The notes: generated by a model from the letters alone, not told the origin. Shown: positions 1 to 13,979, counted from the stretch's first letter. The stretch is DNA of 64,000 nucleotides from Caprimulgus europaeus (GCA_907165065.1 OU015529.1:7985054-8049053); one strand, 5' to 3'. Numbers and translations are program-made.

Positions 1-1685
1 GTGTATATATATATATATATATCTATAAATGAAAAACATCAGTTGTTCTTCTTCAGTTAAATTTAAATGGGAGTCTCGTGCATAAAGAGTTGACCATGCA
101 TTAAAAAAAAATATAGATACTTGTAAATACAACAAATGAACCCTGAGAAGTTTGACCTGGCTTATCTGAAGTTCATTAGTGCTTATGGCTCTGATGATAC
201 AGAAAAGTCAAGAAATATAAATATGTTTATAAGAGCAGGTGCAGATCTCTGCAATCTCTGTTTCTAGGTTCCTCAGTAGTTAAATCACGTATCTGTGGGC
301 GTATATTAAGGATAGGCTGTACAGCAGCTTGTAAACTAAAAATACAATCACTTTACATAACAATGTGAACTACATGCAAAGTGAGCATAGGATTATGGTG
401 TCCATAACGCAATAATACAAACATATCTGTTGTCATCTCTCCCCCTTCAGACAGTGATTTCCACTGGTCTCAAATCAGATGCACATTTGGGATAAGTAGA
501 GATAAAAATACATTGTATGTGATTTCATTGAACTAATTAAGTGTATAACAAGTAACTTGCTTAAATTATAAATTGCTATTCAGTCAAAATGGTATTTTTG
601 TGAAATGTGGAGTCCAAATAGCCTGTTATATAGCCTGTTCTTAGGAAATATGAAAAACACCTGGTGATAAAGGTGTTGATAGTTGTTGTGTATACTAATG
701 TATGAGATGCATTTACTCTTAATTTTTGGATATGAGACCTGTGTATAGACTGTAGATAAAGTTGTCCTCTCTATGGACATGTATATGTAAATAAAGTAAA
801 GGTTGTTTGGAAAATGGATGTGTTTATCATGAACTATGACAGTAGGATGCTTAGGCTGCCCTTACATTAGCTGGAGACCATGGGAAGTTCTGCCTCAAGA
901 GCACGCACCTGATCTGAACTAAAAAGCAGATGTAGGTATATGCTTTGTTAAATTGCAAATTCCATCTTCGATGTTGCCTGGCTTGGCTGCTCCTCTTTTG
1001 AATGAGCTAAAAAACTATAAAATTTGTTGCTGTCTTGCATGTGGCACAGAGGTCTATCTGCAAAAGGTCATCAGGCTTTCATTTTTTTTTTTTCTCTGTT
1101 CTTGGGGGGCATAGTAAAGAAGTAGCTGATGGGCTGTTGGAGCCTGGGGTAAACTTTACCTCCTGTGGAGTGGCAGGCAGGTGGGTTACCTGACGATGGA
1201 TTTAGATTATGCAGCGAGGCTGATGCAGAAGTCATTTTATGTAGAGGACTAGAGATCATGGAAAGAAGGCATTTCACATAGCTGCATAGAAGAAAAAAAA
1301 CCTGGAGAGTAGCTACCTATATGTTAAATATTTGGGAGGGCAAAGCTGTGAGCAGGACAGGATAGATCTGATGTATACAACTCAAATCCCATAAAGTAGC
1401 TCAAAATGGAGAAGAAACAAGCAGCGATGATGTGCAGGTGAATATATTCTTCTGTCTTGGGTAACTTGGTTTCTTGTGATACCTAAAACGAAGCAGCTAC
1501 ACTTGCTTTGGGAGTCATTTGTTATGTTTTTGAACTGTTACTTTACTTTGGAGGAGTGAAGACTAGTGCTGAGTATGGATGAGATGAGAATTTTGAAGGT
1601 ACTCCTGAATTTTCTTAGTTGTGATGTCCTGTTAAAGTACAGGGAAGTAAAGGAGAGGTGGGGTTGAGTTTGTTGATTGGTAAGG

Positions 1686-2286
1686 TTAGAATCATAGAAT
1701 GGTTTGGGTTGGAAGGGACCTTAAATATCATCCAGTTCCAACCCCCCTGCCATCAGCAGGGCCACCTTCCACTAGACCAGGTTGCTCAAAGCCTCATCCA
1801 ATCTGGCCTTGAGCACTTCCAGGGAGGAGCATCCATAACTTCTCTGGGCAACCTGGGCCAGTGTCTGACCACCCTCACAGTGAAGAATTTCTTCCTAATA
1901 TCTAAACCTCCCCTCTTCCAGTTTAAAGCCATTTCCCCTTGTTCTGTCACTCCCTGCCCTTGTAAAAAGTCCCTCTCCAGATTTCTTTTAGGTACTGGAA
2001 TGCCTCTAGAAGGTCTCCCTGGAGCCTTCTCTTCTCCAAGCTGAACAGCCCCAACTCTCTCAGCCTGTCCTCATAGGAGAGGTGCTCCAGCCCTTGGATC
2101 ATCCTTGTGGCCTCCTCTGGACTTGCTCTAGTAGGTCCATGTCTCTCTTGTGTTGGGTGCCCCAGAACTGGAGGCAGCACTGCAGGTGGGGTCTCACCAG
2201 AGCAGAGTAGAGGGGCAGAATCCCCTCCCTCTCCACACTTCCCTTGATGCAGCCCAGGATATGTTGTTGGTTTTGTTGTTTCAAGG
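1686..2286 (-). mobile_element. CR1 LINE, 5'-truncated, antisense
   Basis: The + strand opens with AATCATAGAATGGTTTGGG, the reverse complement of a CR1 3' tail, and runs for about 600 bp. On the - strand it encodes fragments of the C-terminal end of CR1 ORF2 (residue runs such as [16 protein letters not shown] and [14 protein letters not shown]), broken by frameshifts. It is 5'-truncated near 2286, as usual for CR1. It belongs to the same subfamily as the copy at the right edge of the window but lacks about a dozen bases near 1980. Confidence 0.93.
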
Positions 2287-3084
2287 CTGATATGAACGTG
2301 CCTGAATGACAGGCACGTGGCTTTGACGTGAAGAAGGCTCTCTGCTTAGCTGGGGTGTGATGTGTTAGCAGTGAAATACTGCTCTGTGTTCAGCACGGGA
2401 GCTTAGGAGGGCTGTGGCGAGAACCTTGCTGTGTCAGCGAGGGAAAACAAGGCACTCAGGAAAGAGTTCAGTTAGCTGGAATTTCTTTGAAAGGGTTCAG
2501 TAAGCAAAATACCCTGGGTGCTAGGAATTGTATTACTTAACCAAACCAGTTCTCTAAGCAGCACTTAGAGATGTAATACCTGTTAATTATTAAAGGAGAA
2601 AGTAGGTACAGTAGTAAGGGAGAGCAAATAATGAGTATTAGCTCGGTGCAGGAGACCAGGTGCGATGATGAGTAACTGCATCAATTCAGCTGCATAAACA
2701 GAGAGCAGAGGGTGTATGACAAGAATAATACTACCAGCAAAGTCATAGGAGTAGTAAGGTCGTGGGAGTAGAGGAGCTGTAAATATTTGGCTAGGGTAGA
2801 ATCTTTAAAGTGCCTGATGAATGTATTTTATCTGTAGGTTAGAGAAGCTCTCAGGAAATGTATGGTTGTATTATCAGAAACATTAAACAGCTGGCTTCAG
2901 CAGAGAAACTGGCTCAATTTCAAGCATTTCTTCATATACATATATTTTTATATATATATATATAAAAATATAAAATTATATGTATGTATAATTCCAGGTA
3001 AGATTTAAATGATATCTGGACAAGTTTTCTGTTTTTTTATATATCTATATAAATAATAAAAAAAAATATAATCTGGTTATTAGA

Positions 3085-3210
3085 CTAGAGTCAGAGTAAT
3101 TTAGAATGGAAGGGACCTCTGGAGTTGATCTGGTCCCAGCTATACCCTGGTCAGGGCTGAGCTGGCTCAGACTGCTCAGGACCCTGTTCAGAGGGGCCCT
3201 AGCAGCCAGG
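3085..3210 (-). mobile_element. Degraded CR1 3'-end fragment, antisense
   Basis: The stretch TTAGAATGGAAGGGACCTCT followed by a degraded TCATCTGGTCC-like segment and TGCTCAGGACCCTGTTCAG matches the reversed 3' end of an older CR1 subfamily. It is more diverged than the copy at 1686-2286 and both edges are approximate. Confidence 0.7.
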
Positions 3211-5479
3211 CAGTGCTAGTTGTTAAAAAAAAAAAGTCCTTTTCAAATTTAATTTTTTTCCACACTAAATAGTGAGTGACAGACTGTTACAAAGAGGGGG
3301 AGGGCAACAGAGCTATCTGAATTCATTTTGACTAGTTAAATAAAAATAATTAAGAAAAAAGTGATTTAGTCTTGAGGGTAGTCTGGGACTATTTCTATAG
3401 GGATGGCTTCAGATGGAGTAAAATTTCCTTGTGTTGCAGACAGTCCAAGCAGGAAGCAGTTTTAACCTAAAAAACAACAAAATCACATCAAGGCTATGCC
3501 TGAGCTTACATACCTGCTGGAGAGAAAGCATTAAATGTAATATTTTTGTTTTATTTATTAAACTTCTGCAGTCTGGCTACAGTGGGAACATCTATGATGC
3601 ATTTTTATTCCTTGCAAACAGTATTTGAGCAAAGAATTCTTTTTTTAAACAAATTTTTTTGCCAAGTTTGATAAATGTTTCTATGTCCACTACAGTTCTT
3701 GAAGCTTTAGCTATTGGAAGAAAATCTGAAATAACATATATTCTAAAAATACATTTGTAATAACTAGGAACAAACTTTTGGCTGCTGTTACAAGCAAAGG
3801 CATTCAGATTCTTGCCAACTGATGTGTAGAAGTGCATTAGGAACCACAGTCTTGGTTACATGTGATGAGGTAACCAAGAATTGTAATTAATTCCTGAGCT
3901 TTAAAAATAGCTGCAGGGAGGAAGTAATTTTATGAAAGGTCATTAAAGCGATATTCTCTCATATGTAATAATTGGAATGAAAGTAAACAAAATTTACCAG
4001 AAAGTAAAGAATCTGATTCTAGCTAAGAACACACAATTTACTTTCACAGAGATCAGTTTAATTTCTGAATTTGTTTTGACAGCTGGAAGTAGAAACATCT
4101 AAAGGCATTGGAAATGTATCCTGGACAGAATACACTCTCTTCTGCACATTCAAAAAATAATTTAGTGGAGCAAAGAGATCTTTTTTTGATATTGCCAAAC
4201 TCCCAACCCACTGTATAACTCTTCAAATGCTGAAATCAGTGTTTTAAAGCTACAGTAGAAAAGAAGGAGGGAATGTTGCTGTGGCTGCAGGAAGAACAGT
4301 TTAGGGAAAGATGCTGTTTGGGTTTTGACTGATTGTATCCTGGGCAGCTTTTCCAGCAAAGCAGTAGTAGAACAGAAGTGCAAGGGAATTCCTTCCTCTT
4401 ACTGCTCTTCTGTCTATCAGAAAAGAAATCTTTGTTGTTGAAACTTGACATTTTTTTTCTTATTTTTTGCTTTTATGGTTTATTGGGGACTAACTTTACC
4501 AACTTCTGAAAGGAATTCTTCATCCTTTTGAAAGCTGGATTATTTTTTTTTCTTGCTACATGCTTCCTGGTGGCTGATATCTGGCAGTCCTACAGATTAC
4601 TGGGTAAGCTTGAAGTGTTCTGTATTGTTAAATGAAAAGTGCAGGAGTATAAGTTCTGTTGTCAGTAGAGTAGATTGATTTTATTTATTTATATATTTTT
4701 AAAGGTGGAATTTTGGTTGAGGCAACAGCATAAAAACAAAACAGGAGAGCAATGGTTAACCTACTGTTACTAAAGACAGATGATTTTGGAAATAGATCAT
4801 GAGCTTGAAGTCTAGGGTCATCCTTTTATCTATCTATAGGTATCATACATTTCTACATGTAATTTATGAAGGAAAGAATAGCAATTGAAAATGCTGAATG
4901 AGCAGCTCCAGCAACTATCAGTTGGCCAGAAATGCTTTAAAGCAATGATTTCTGTAACAGAGAGAGTATGGCTGATATGCAAAACTTAAATGAGTGCACT
5001 GTACATGCAGACATGCTTTTTTGTTTTAGTATCTATCTATAATTTCATCCCTTCCCCCAACATATCTTTAGTTCTGTTCTCTGAGTATTGCTGCCATTTA
5101 TCTAGAATACTCAGTATAGTGGGACTGTTGGCTAGGGGTCTTACCTAGGGTTAATTTTTAATTAATTATTGTTAGTATTGCAATTTTTTGTTAACAATTT
5201 CAGAAAATCATATTTAACCATGCTATGTTGAGGTAGTTGTGTCCAAGGAGTGAGCATCGCTTAAGTCTGAAGGTGTAAGTTTTATATCAATTTCAGTGTG
5301 TCATTATTGATTCAAAGGGTCTCATCCTCATTCTAATTTAATGTCTCCCTTTTTATATCCCTGTGATATCTGTATACCTGTATAACACTTTTTTTTTTTA
5401 AGAAAGCAGAGTAAAGACTTGTAAAAAATCTGTGGGTTTGAACTTCTGTTGAAAAATAAATATCAGTATTTAACTAGGC

Positions 5480-5830
5480 AGAGACTTAAACGAAGGAGGT
5501 GGTCCAGCTGGGCTCTAGTCCCTCCGTCAGCCCTGTGTCCTCCTTAGAGCTTTGCTGTTTGTGTTCCCCCAACAACTCAGAGCTGCAACATGCTCTCGGG
5601 GCCCCACATCACGGTGGGGACACCCACCCCAGGAGGGCAGTCTGCCTGCCCAGAGGGTCCTGCTGCCATAGGAATGCCCCCATGGACCATCCGTGGGGTG
5701 GACCACCCATCTCTCTTTCCCTCACCTCTGGGCAGGGCTGCATCTTGCCTTTTGTTCCCATCAGGGCTGTGTGAACCACAGCACTGGCAGCTGCCACAGA
5801 GAAGGGCCCCTGCAAAAATGCATGTATTCT
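5480..5830. other. GC-rich block in AT-rich intron, unidentified
   Basis: About 330 bp with clearly higher GC content than the flanks. Several overlapping open frames lie on both strands (for example + 5499-5774 and - 5577-5834). I recognise no protein domain, no CR1 match and no obvious splice-site pair. Open frames on both strands are expected from high GC and few TA-rich stop codons, so I do not call a gene. It could be a conserved regulatory element, an old transposon piece or an unknown exon. Confidence 0.4.
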
Positions 5831-8234
5831 CCATGGAAGCAATTTAATCTTTGTAATAAAACCATAGCTCTTTCAGTAATTATAAGCAACATATTACTTG
5901 GTTTCATCATCATGTACAAATTATGCTGTTTTTAACCTTGGGCTACTTTGTATGAAAAATACTGTTTTTAGTTCAATTCAGAAATGTGTCCTTGTATGAA
6001 AATGGCAAAAAATCAATTATGCTTCTGCTGAAAATATCTAAATTATGGTTCATTTTGGTATTTGTATGACTTAGCAGTGTAGAAGTACCTCATGTTTAAT
6101 TATCTTGCAATGTTCTTGTTAAAATGGTATTAAAGTATGGTAGTCAGAGGCTATTTTTATGAATTTTGAGTTTATCAGGAAGAGTAAGATGTGCATGATG
6201 AACACACATGTTTATTCATTATGATTTTCTTCTGGTATTGCAGACTAACAGACTCCTAATTTTAAAAAATAAATCCTTGCACTGATAGTGTTGCTTTTTT
6301 TAGTAGTAGTTGAAAATCTGAGTTTAAGCTATGGGTTTCTTGGTGGTTGATGTAAATTAATAAAGTTTCAATAATCAGATCACGGGAATGGGAAAATTAG
6401 GAGTGTTTTGCCATGATACCACACTCATAGACTTGCAGACTGCATTTCTCCAATCCAGATCTAATATTTTTCTATCTCCATCTCCTTTCCCTGTCCATCT
6501 CTACATATGAAGTGCTTTTACCCTTTTTTCTCCCAAAACTCAACTGAATATAATTTCTCACATACTTTTTTCTTTCTTTTTTTTTTAGTGTGTTGCGGAG
6601 GTTATAAAAGAAAACAATTTTTTTTGAGTTAACACATCTCTTGTTTTCTTGTGGGAGTTAAGTAACTATAACAAATTGGGAGCAAGTTAATGATTAAATT
6701 TGTAATTTTGTATCCTTAAGCTTTGCTATAAGATATTTCATCCTTTTTACTGCTTGTTTTTTTGTTTGTTTGGGTTTTTTTTACAATAAGGTATTTCATC
6801 AGTTTTCACACTGCACATTTGTTTTTTTTTCTAGAGAGTGCTAATCTCCTAGACCTGTGGGTTTTCAAGTCAAATAATTTAAGAAGCATCAATTTAAAAG
6901 AGAAACCTCAGACTTTGAATACTTGATATTGGATGAGCCATTTATAAACAGGGACTTTTTTGGGCTGTTCCACCAGCAGCCTTACAGTGATGGTCAAGAA
7001 AGTACAGTACTGTGGCTTGATATCAAGTATTCAAATTATATCACACAATGTTTTCATCAGCTTCTTGGATGCATTTTTTAATTTTTTTTTAAATTTGTTA
7101 AAGCTCATTCAGATTATTAACTGAATTATTCATACTTAAGAAATTGAATAAATAAGTAAATCCTTGTTTCAGAACTGATAGAGATTCCATCCCACTATTA
7201 TGTAAAAATAAATATTTACCACCCTAAGTTAACAAGTAAGATCTACTTAAGGACAGCTTCTGTTATGCATCTGCATCTGACAGTCTTCTCCCTCATACAC
7301 CTTGTTCAGTATGTTTTTTTAAATGTATTTATTTCTCAGACATTCTATGAAATTGGCTAGTTCTTTGTTAATTTTTAAATTAAATGATGGTCGAGCTGTA
7401 AATTCTTTGGTTAAGATAATTGGTCGGTGTCCCAAGCAAGCCCTGTTTCTGGTGGCAGAAAAGGGAAATAGAAGGATGTTGCATTATGAAGTCTGCAGGG
7501 TATTTTTCTTATATATTTCACTAGCTATCAGGAAGATCTGTTGCTAATTTAAAAATAATAGAGCATAAAACCAGAGTATATGAAGTTACAGTATGAGTGT
7601 TGAAGTAGAAGAAGTTTTTAAGCTTGACATAATTTCCTATTCATTTACCTTTTGATAGGGAGATGAGGAACTAGAATATATTACTTCCCTGAGACAGAAA
7701 ATACTTCAAAAAACCAGTCAAAATTAATGAACTTTTGCTTCTTTTATGGGTAGTGTCTGGCTCCTCTTGTAACTTACTTTAAATTTGATTCCTAGTAATC
7801 TGTCTCTGGAAGAGCGTTTTTTCTTTTAGCACTTTTGCATGCTTCAGTGTTAGTGGTTTGGGGTCTATTTCTGGAGAACTCGTATGTTCTGCTCCCTCCA
7901 GAAATAAATGGGGAGAGGTAAATTATGGGAGAAATTTCTGCCAGAATCATGACTAAGCCTCGTGATAATGCACAATCCCAGTCTCAAACATTTAACAGAA
8001 ATCTTTGTGGCGTAGCTAAAGTGATTTTTTTGTTTGTTTTTGCTTTTTTGGACATTCATTATAAAAATTTTTTTTCCTAGCCTGTAAGTGGAGGATATTC
8101 AGTTCTTTGTCTAAGCAGCTATACCAATTCTGTTTTCTTACCACTCAGATATCTAACTATAGGTTGGGGAAAAAACCACTACTTTTTTGTTAGCCAATTA
8201 GTTGATCACATTGATTACATGGAGAGAAAGCTGC

Positions 8235-8279
8235 ATGGAAGGTCCTTCCCAAGCCAAACCGTTCTATGAGTCTATGAAA
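8235..8279 (+). mobile_element. CR1 3'-tail remnant, sense
   Basis: A short match to the extreme 3' end of CR1: AAGGTCCTTCCCAAGCC, then CCGTTCTATGAGTCTATGA. Only about 45 bp remain recognisable. Confidence 0.7.
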
Positions 8280-11200
8280 ATTAAGAGCTTTGGATCTCCA
8301 TGCAGCATTTCTAGAACCTAAGTTTCAAAGTTGGATAGTGTGTTGATTGCAATTTACAACTAATGTCCAGTTTCTGAGTTGTTCTTTGGTTGTTTTGGGA
8401 AGTGATCTTCATGTGTGTTTGAGGGAAAAGAAATCAAGGATTTTTTTCAAGTGTAAAGCAACTGGAGCTACGTATTGATTTCTCTTGCAAGGTGAAATGT
8501 CAGTAGTTGACTTCTGGTGGTGTAAAGATCTTTTTCAATTTAATACTTGTGGCAATTTTTATAAGTGATCAACGGTAACGGTATGAAAATCTGGCTTCTA
8601 AGTGTGCTGTTGTCTTGGTGCTTCTAATTAGATGTGACATTGAGCTGCTGTTTCACTGCCTGGCACTGACTTATGCCCTATAACCATAAACAAATTGATT
8701 TGATGTGATGTGTTCAACAAAATAACCAGAAATAGATGTATGGTTATAGAAGTCTTTACTGGTTATATAGTTGTGTGTTTATACTTCAGTGTTTTGTCTA
8801 GAACTTAACTGAAAAAAAAGTGTGATTTGGCTCCTTTTCTATGTAGAGAAAGATTGTTATATACAGAATCTTAGCTGCCTTACAGTAATTATTCTGAAGC
8901 AGCTCAATACAAATGCCTATCCTTTCTGGTCTTGGCAACGTAGAACTTTGGAAGAAAACTCATCTTCTGGTTTTACCAGGCAAAGGGTGGGGTTGAGGGG
9001 TTGTATGTAACAGGAACTTAATTTTGATACAGACAAATTTAATCTCTGAAGAGCTGTTACAATGATGAATCATTTCACTACGTCTGCTTTAGTCCCTTTG
9101 GGTTTAGCTAGTTCTGTGGGAGTGTAGGAGTCTGAAAAATGATCAGGTTATGCAGGATATTATTCAGGCTTGTGCTTTTCTTTAATAGCCACCTAGCCAT
9201 TAATACTGTTGAGAAATGTTAACAGTTGTCCAGAAGATAGCATGTTTATGCAGTGCAGAAATAACAAACTGTGTTCACTTAAATCCTGTGCGATTTCCAA
9301 TTGTATAATTAGGTTGATTCTAGGTGCATGCGAGGTCCCTGTTGCTTAGACAGCGTTATTGACAAGAGTGCAGTTTGTATTATCTTACATTTTATAAGGT
9401 GGTGGTCTTGTACATATTTTTTGGAGATTGTTGTGTAAGTAACTAATGTCACATCTTTAAGTCAAATGGCACTGCTTGATTTCCTCAGCTTTGGTCCAAA
9501 GGTCAGTCGTGCCATCCTGCTGGAGCTGAGGGCAGCATAAGGGCTCAGCTGGGAAGCCCAGCTCTGTGCATGCTGCTTTGGCCTCTCTGGGGACTGCTGG
9601 CAGGGATTCTGCTCCCATCTTAAATCCCAGTGCTTTGCAGAAGATTCCCAGGCAAGGAGTATTTATGGAGCCCCGGCTCATTTCAGAAGGTGCGCTGTAC
9701 TCCAGATGTAACTCTGCAATTAGTGTTGCTGCTGCTCTAAAGAAAACACTTCTGCTCTGGCAGAAAATAAACCTAAAAATTATGCACTTATTCTCTGTAT
9801 CGGCATTTTTCCTTCAGAAATGTAACTTTTTAAGCCCTTAAAAAGTGATTTTTAAGCCCATAAGTGAGATCTGAGAATTATGATTAGTATTGCAATAGAA
9901 AGTAGTATTGTATATTTTATTTTCATGGAAATTGGCATTGGTGATGCATGTTACTGTAACTACAGTGATAATAACTTTTTGTATTTTTAGTTTTGATGGC
10001 AATATCAGTGTCAATAATCAGAAGGTTAATGCTGCTGGGTGCAATAATCACAATTGTTGAGCAGTTTGTGTGGAGAAGAAAAGTCTTCATTATTAATATT
10101 ATTTCCATTATAAGGAACTTTTCTACCTGATAGCATATTTTTAATTTATTACATGAAGATTAATAGTAACTGGTTATAATAATAGTTATAAAACTATTAA
10201 TTAGGTACTTCCAAGATAAATGAGTACTAGCTGTTTTAGAGGGTTTGCTTTTCATGTATACACTTGAATGTTTTGGGTTGGTTTGGTTTTTTTTCCATCT
10301 CAGAGATTACCAAAACCCTGGGTTGACCTCTCTCTCATGTGCACGTATTCACAATACATAATCTTATGTTCTCATTAATCTCTTATCTGTAATTTGCACT
10401 GTGGTGATTCATAACAAATTTGTACAAAGAGCACCGTTATCTAGATAGACTCTTTATTGGTTCAGTGACACACATGGTATTATTAATGAACTTTCTCTGT
10501 TCTTTGTAATATCCAGTTTCAGTAACCTTATTTCAGTATTTACTATTAGACTACCTGAATTTTTTACGAAATACTTACATGATGACTGAGTCATGCTTAA
10601 GCAATATTGGAGGAAACCTTTTTTCTACCAAAGACATAAATGGTGATATAAGAAATTTTTTTTTTAAGAAAAATCGATCTTTTCCATTTTTTCAGGGCTA
10701 AAGGAAATCATCACAGTTGGGTTTAATAAAGACTAAAAGGATGTCAGTGAGCAGGAGCACTTATAGAAGAGCTACATTGGTGTTTGTGCTAAATTGCTTT
10801 CTAGAGAAGAAAACTGAAGGTCTGCGTTTTACCTGCTTCTCGCACTTGGAAGTTAAATGCAGGTTTTTCTGCTGCCTTGTTTGTCTTTAACTCCTCCATT
10901 CACTTCCTGTAATTAGTAAGAATGCCTCAGCAATTCATGATAATTGCTAAATACTTTTTGCCTGTCACATAACCTGTTTCACCTTACAGTTGGGAGGTAC
11001 ACTTTTTTAGTTGTAGCTTAGTCGGAGAGTACCTCCAACATGTCAGAAGTACTGAGGAAAATAAGATGTAGCTCCTTATTTTGTTCAGTAACTAGCCTGT
11101 TCTGGATTTTGCTGATGTTAAATGCTTTTAGTGCTCATCAGGGAGACATACAGATGTTTAACTTTCCTACCATGAATTGTCACATTTATTTCAGGAAAAT

Positions 11201-13838
11201 AATGCATGATGGTGAAGTTGGACATGTGCATAACATTTGCAGTATTGTGGCCTTAATGAATTATTACTTTAAATACTATCTCTATCCACTTCAGAATGAA
11301 ATTACCATCATATTTTGTAAATTATATTTTTTGGTTTTTATAAGATCCAATGTAAAACAGAAAACAATTAGACCCTCTAGCTTGCTATATAAGACAACTA
11401 ATAAAAAAAACCAACAAGCAATTCAGCCATAAATATGCTTCTTCCTAAAAGTAAATAAAACCAAACATGAAAACTGCAACCTTCACCTGAGTTATTTGTG
11501 TCTCCCCATGCACAGACTGGAAAAATAGCTAGAAAAATTTCACATAGCTGGAAAAATTAACAGCAAAAGGTCTGCCACCCCACTTCTATTTTTTTCCACT
11601 GTTTTGTTGTCATTAAAAACCTGTTGTTCATAATATTCCACAAAAAGCAAAGGTGGTGGCTATTCCAGACCTTGCTAAGAAAGCAGAGGTAGTGAGTCCA
11701 TTGCTTATAAGCCTGATTTCTTTCTGTGGCACATATGCTGAATATTTCATTAATAATGCTGTTTGATTGTTTAAATAGAAAGTGTATGCCACACTTAATC
11801 TTTTTTCCTAAATTTATTTATTTTAATTGGGGTGGGTGAAATGTGACATACTCATTAATGGGAAGTTCTGTCCCTTAAAAACTGCTTCCAGTATAGCTTG
11901 GAGAAAATTTTATTATGCTTAAAGATACTTGAAATTGAGAAGGAGAGATTAAAATTGGTGGAGAATAGTAAAAATCTGATAGACACTCTCCAAGCAACTG
12001 GAGGTGGGTCCACACTGCAGTACAGCACTGTAATATCGATTTACCTGAAAAAATTCAGCAGTACCAACTTACCTGTACTAAGATTTAGTGCTGTCTCAGC
12101 ATCAAACTCAGAGTGGGCTCATTTGTATTGTGCCTACTCCGAGATGAGGATACAGACCAAGAGGGTTAAAGTCAGCGTATACATTTCCGTGGTTTAGTCA
12201 CAGGAGAGCATAAGAACTGATGACTTACTGTCCATTTCCAGATGCCAGTAAAAGTAACAAGTCTTTTGAAGACAAAGGTGTTTTATGTGTGTACGTTTGT
12301 GGGGGTTTTTGGTTGGTTGGTTTTGGGTTTTATTGCTTTTAGCGAAGGGGAGAAGAAATAGGAAAGTGGTGTGTAGGGTATGTGCATCATCTGCCGAGTG
12401 GGAGAACAGTGACCACAGTTCGGGGAGGGCAGGGGGAGTTTTTCTGGAGCTGAGTTTTTCACAACTTAAAAAAGATCTTTAAAAGGTCCAGTGTTTCTTC
12501 TCTCTGAATGCTTTTTTTTTCTTCCCCCCTAGCATTTGAACTTAAACTGTACCTTTTGAAATGGCTGCGCGATTCCTCTGCTTTAATCAGTGCTCAGAGC
12601 TCCCTTTGAGAAGTCCATGGCAGTCGCACTAAACTTGCAGAGATACTTGTGGTGATGGATGAATGCCTGAGTCAATCCATTGTGTTAGAAGTGGGTGATT
12701 TTATAAAACATTCCTTTTAAGGAAACATAAAGAGTCTGCAAGCTAATGATTTTAGTGTCTGTTCAGTGACCCCTAAAAAGGCACAAAGTTGTAGCCAGTC
12801 CCATCAAGTTACGTGCAGTATGATCAGTAGTGCCATCAATACCTGATTTGCCAGTGAGTAATTGGTGTTTCAGCTGGTTATGTGTACTCCCAATTTGCAA
12901 ACTGATATGGTGCAGAATGCAAATATATATTAAAATGCAGTAATTGCAAACCTGACAATATTGAATAGAACTGAAGCTGAAGAACATATTGTCTGATATT
13001 GCAAATATTTGTACTAGAAAAACTGTGAATATTCATTCTCATGATGCTTTTGAGTGTTGGCTGATTTACTGTTTCACTGATAGAGCCTGTTTTCAAGACA
13101 GAATGCATTGTTGAGAGTTTTTTGTTGTGAAAGGTGATCTATGTAAAAGGCTGAATTTTTTAGTGGATGACAGATTAGGCAAGTGAACGGCTGCCTGGGA
13201 CAGCTATGTGAGTAAGGAAAAACCTCTCTTGAGAGTCATGGGTTTTCAGAGCAGGGTAAGAGCTACAGTGGAGGAAAGCAGAACACCAGGTAAAGCAAAA
13301 ACCATGTAATTAAAACTGTCTAAAATTTGAAGAATCTTGTCTGGTCCAGAAACCTACTGCAAACACTACAGTGAACCACTGGGCAGAGGCAAGGGATAGT
13401 TTAACTGTCAAACTAAGGGGTATAGAGCAGATTAAGAAATGTGGTTATGCACCTAAATAAATTCCATAATGTCCCTGTGGAAACAGATTTCTGATCAGAC
13501 TTTCATATTTTTATATTCACTGTAACTCAGTCCTGTTTGCCATGAAGTTTTATTTTTATTGGTGGTGTCTACTTATGGTGAAAGCTCATTCTGCAGTTGT
13601 TAGCTTTTCCAAACTTATTTTGGTTTTGCATGTTATGTTTTTAATGGCTTTATCAAATTTCTTCCAAGCAAAATGGGCAGAAGAATGTCTCTTTGGAAGT
13701 TGCTCAGTTGTGTACTGTAAAATGAATTGTGCCAGAACAATAACTTGGACCTTTAGGATTGCTGTTTGACAAAGTAATTTTTTTCATAAACAGCAGATAT
13801 TTTCCCTTTAATTTCTTATGGAAAGTTTTATTCATATA

Positions 13839-13870
13839 TATTCATTCATATATATATATATGAATGAATA
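13839..13870. repeat. Perfect 32-bp AT-rich palindrome
   Basis: TATTCATTCATA, alternating TA, then TATGAATGAATA reads identically on both strands over 32 bases with no spacer. The core is a short (TA)n run, but the arms (TTCATTCA / TGAATGAA) are not simple dinucleotide repeat, so it is more than a microsatellite. It could extrude a cruciform. No function is implied. Confidence 0.85.
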
Positions 13871-13926
13871 AAAGATGTTTAAATATATTTATAAACTGTT
13901 ATTTTGAAGAAAAACAAACAAAAAAA

Positions 13927-13979
13927 CCCCCCAAAACCCCCGAACAAAATCCCCCTCAAAACCTGCTACCCTACCCCCC
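13927..13979 (-). other. G-quadruplex candidate (G-runs on - strand)
   Basis: The + strand has C-runs at 13927-13932, 13937-13941, 13951-13955, 13969-13971 and 13974-13979. On the - strand these are five G-runs of 6, 3, 5, 5 and 6 with loops of 2, 13, 9 and 4 bases, more than the four runs needed for an intramolecular quadruplex. The first two runs resemble telomeric TTAGGG spacing (GGGGGGTAGGGTAG) but are not a telomere repeat. It lies inside the PDZD8 intron on the non-coding side. Confidence 0.6.

Noticed and set aside
838..880. Short frame resembling part of the PDZD8 first C2 region (NYDSR)
   Set aside because: Only a few residues resemble it, and no supporting acceptor or donor pair is convincing.
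11040..11432. 130-codon open frame in the PDZD8 intron
   Set aside because: AT-rich composition, no recognisable domain or splice context; consistent with chance.
11898..12197. 99-codon open frame in the PDZD8 intron, considered as a possible missing C2 exon
   Set aside because: Its residues do not match the PDZD8 segment that should precede the PDZ domain.
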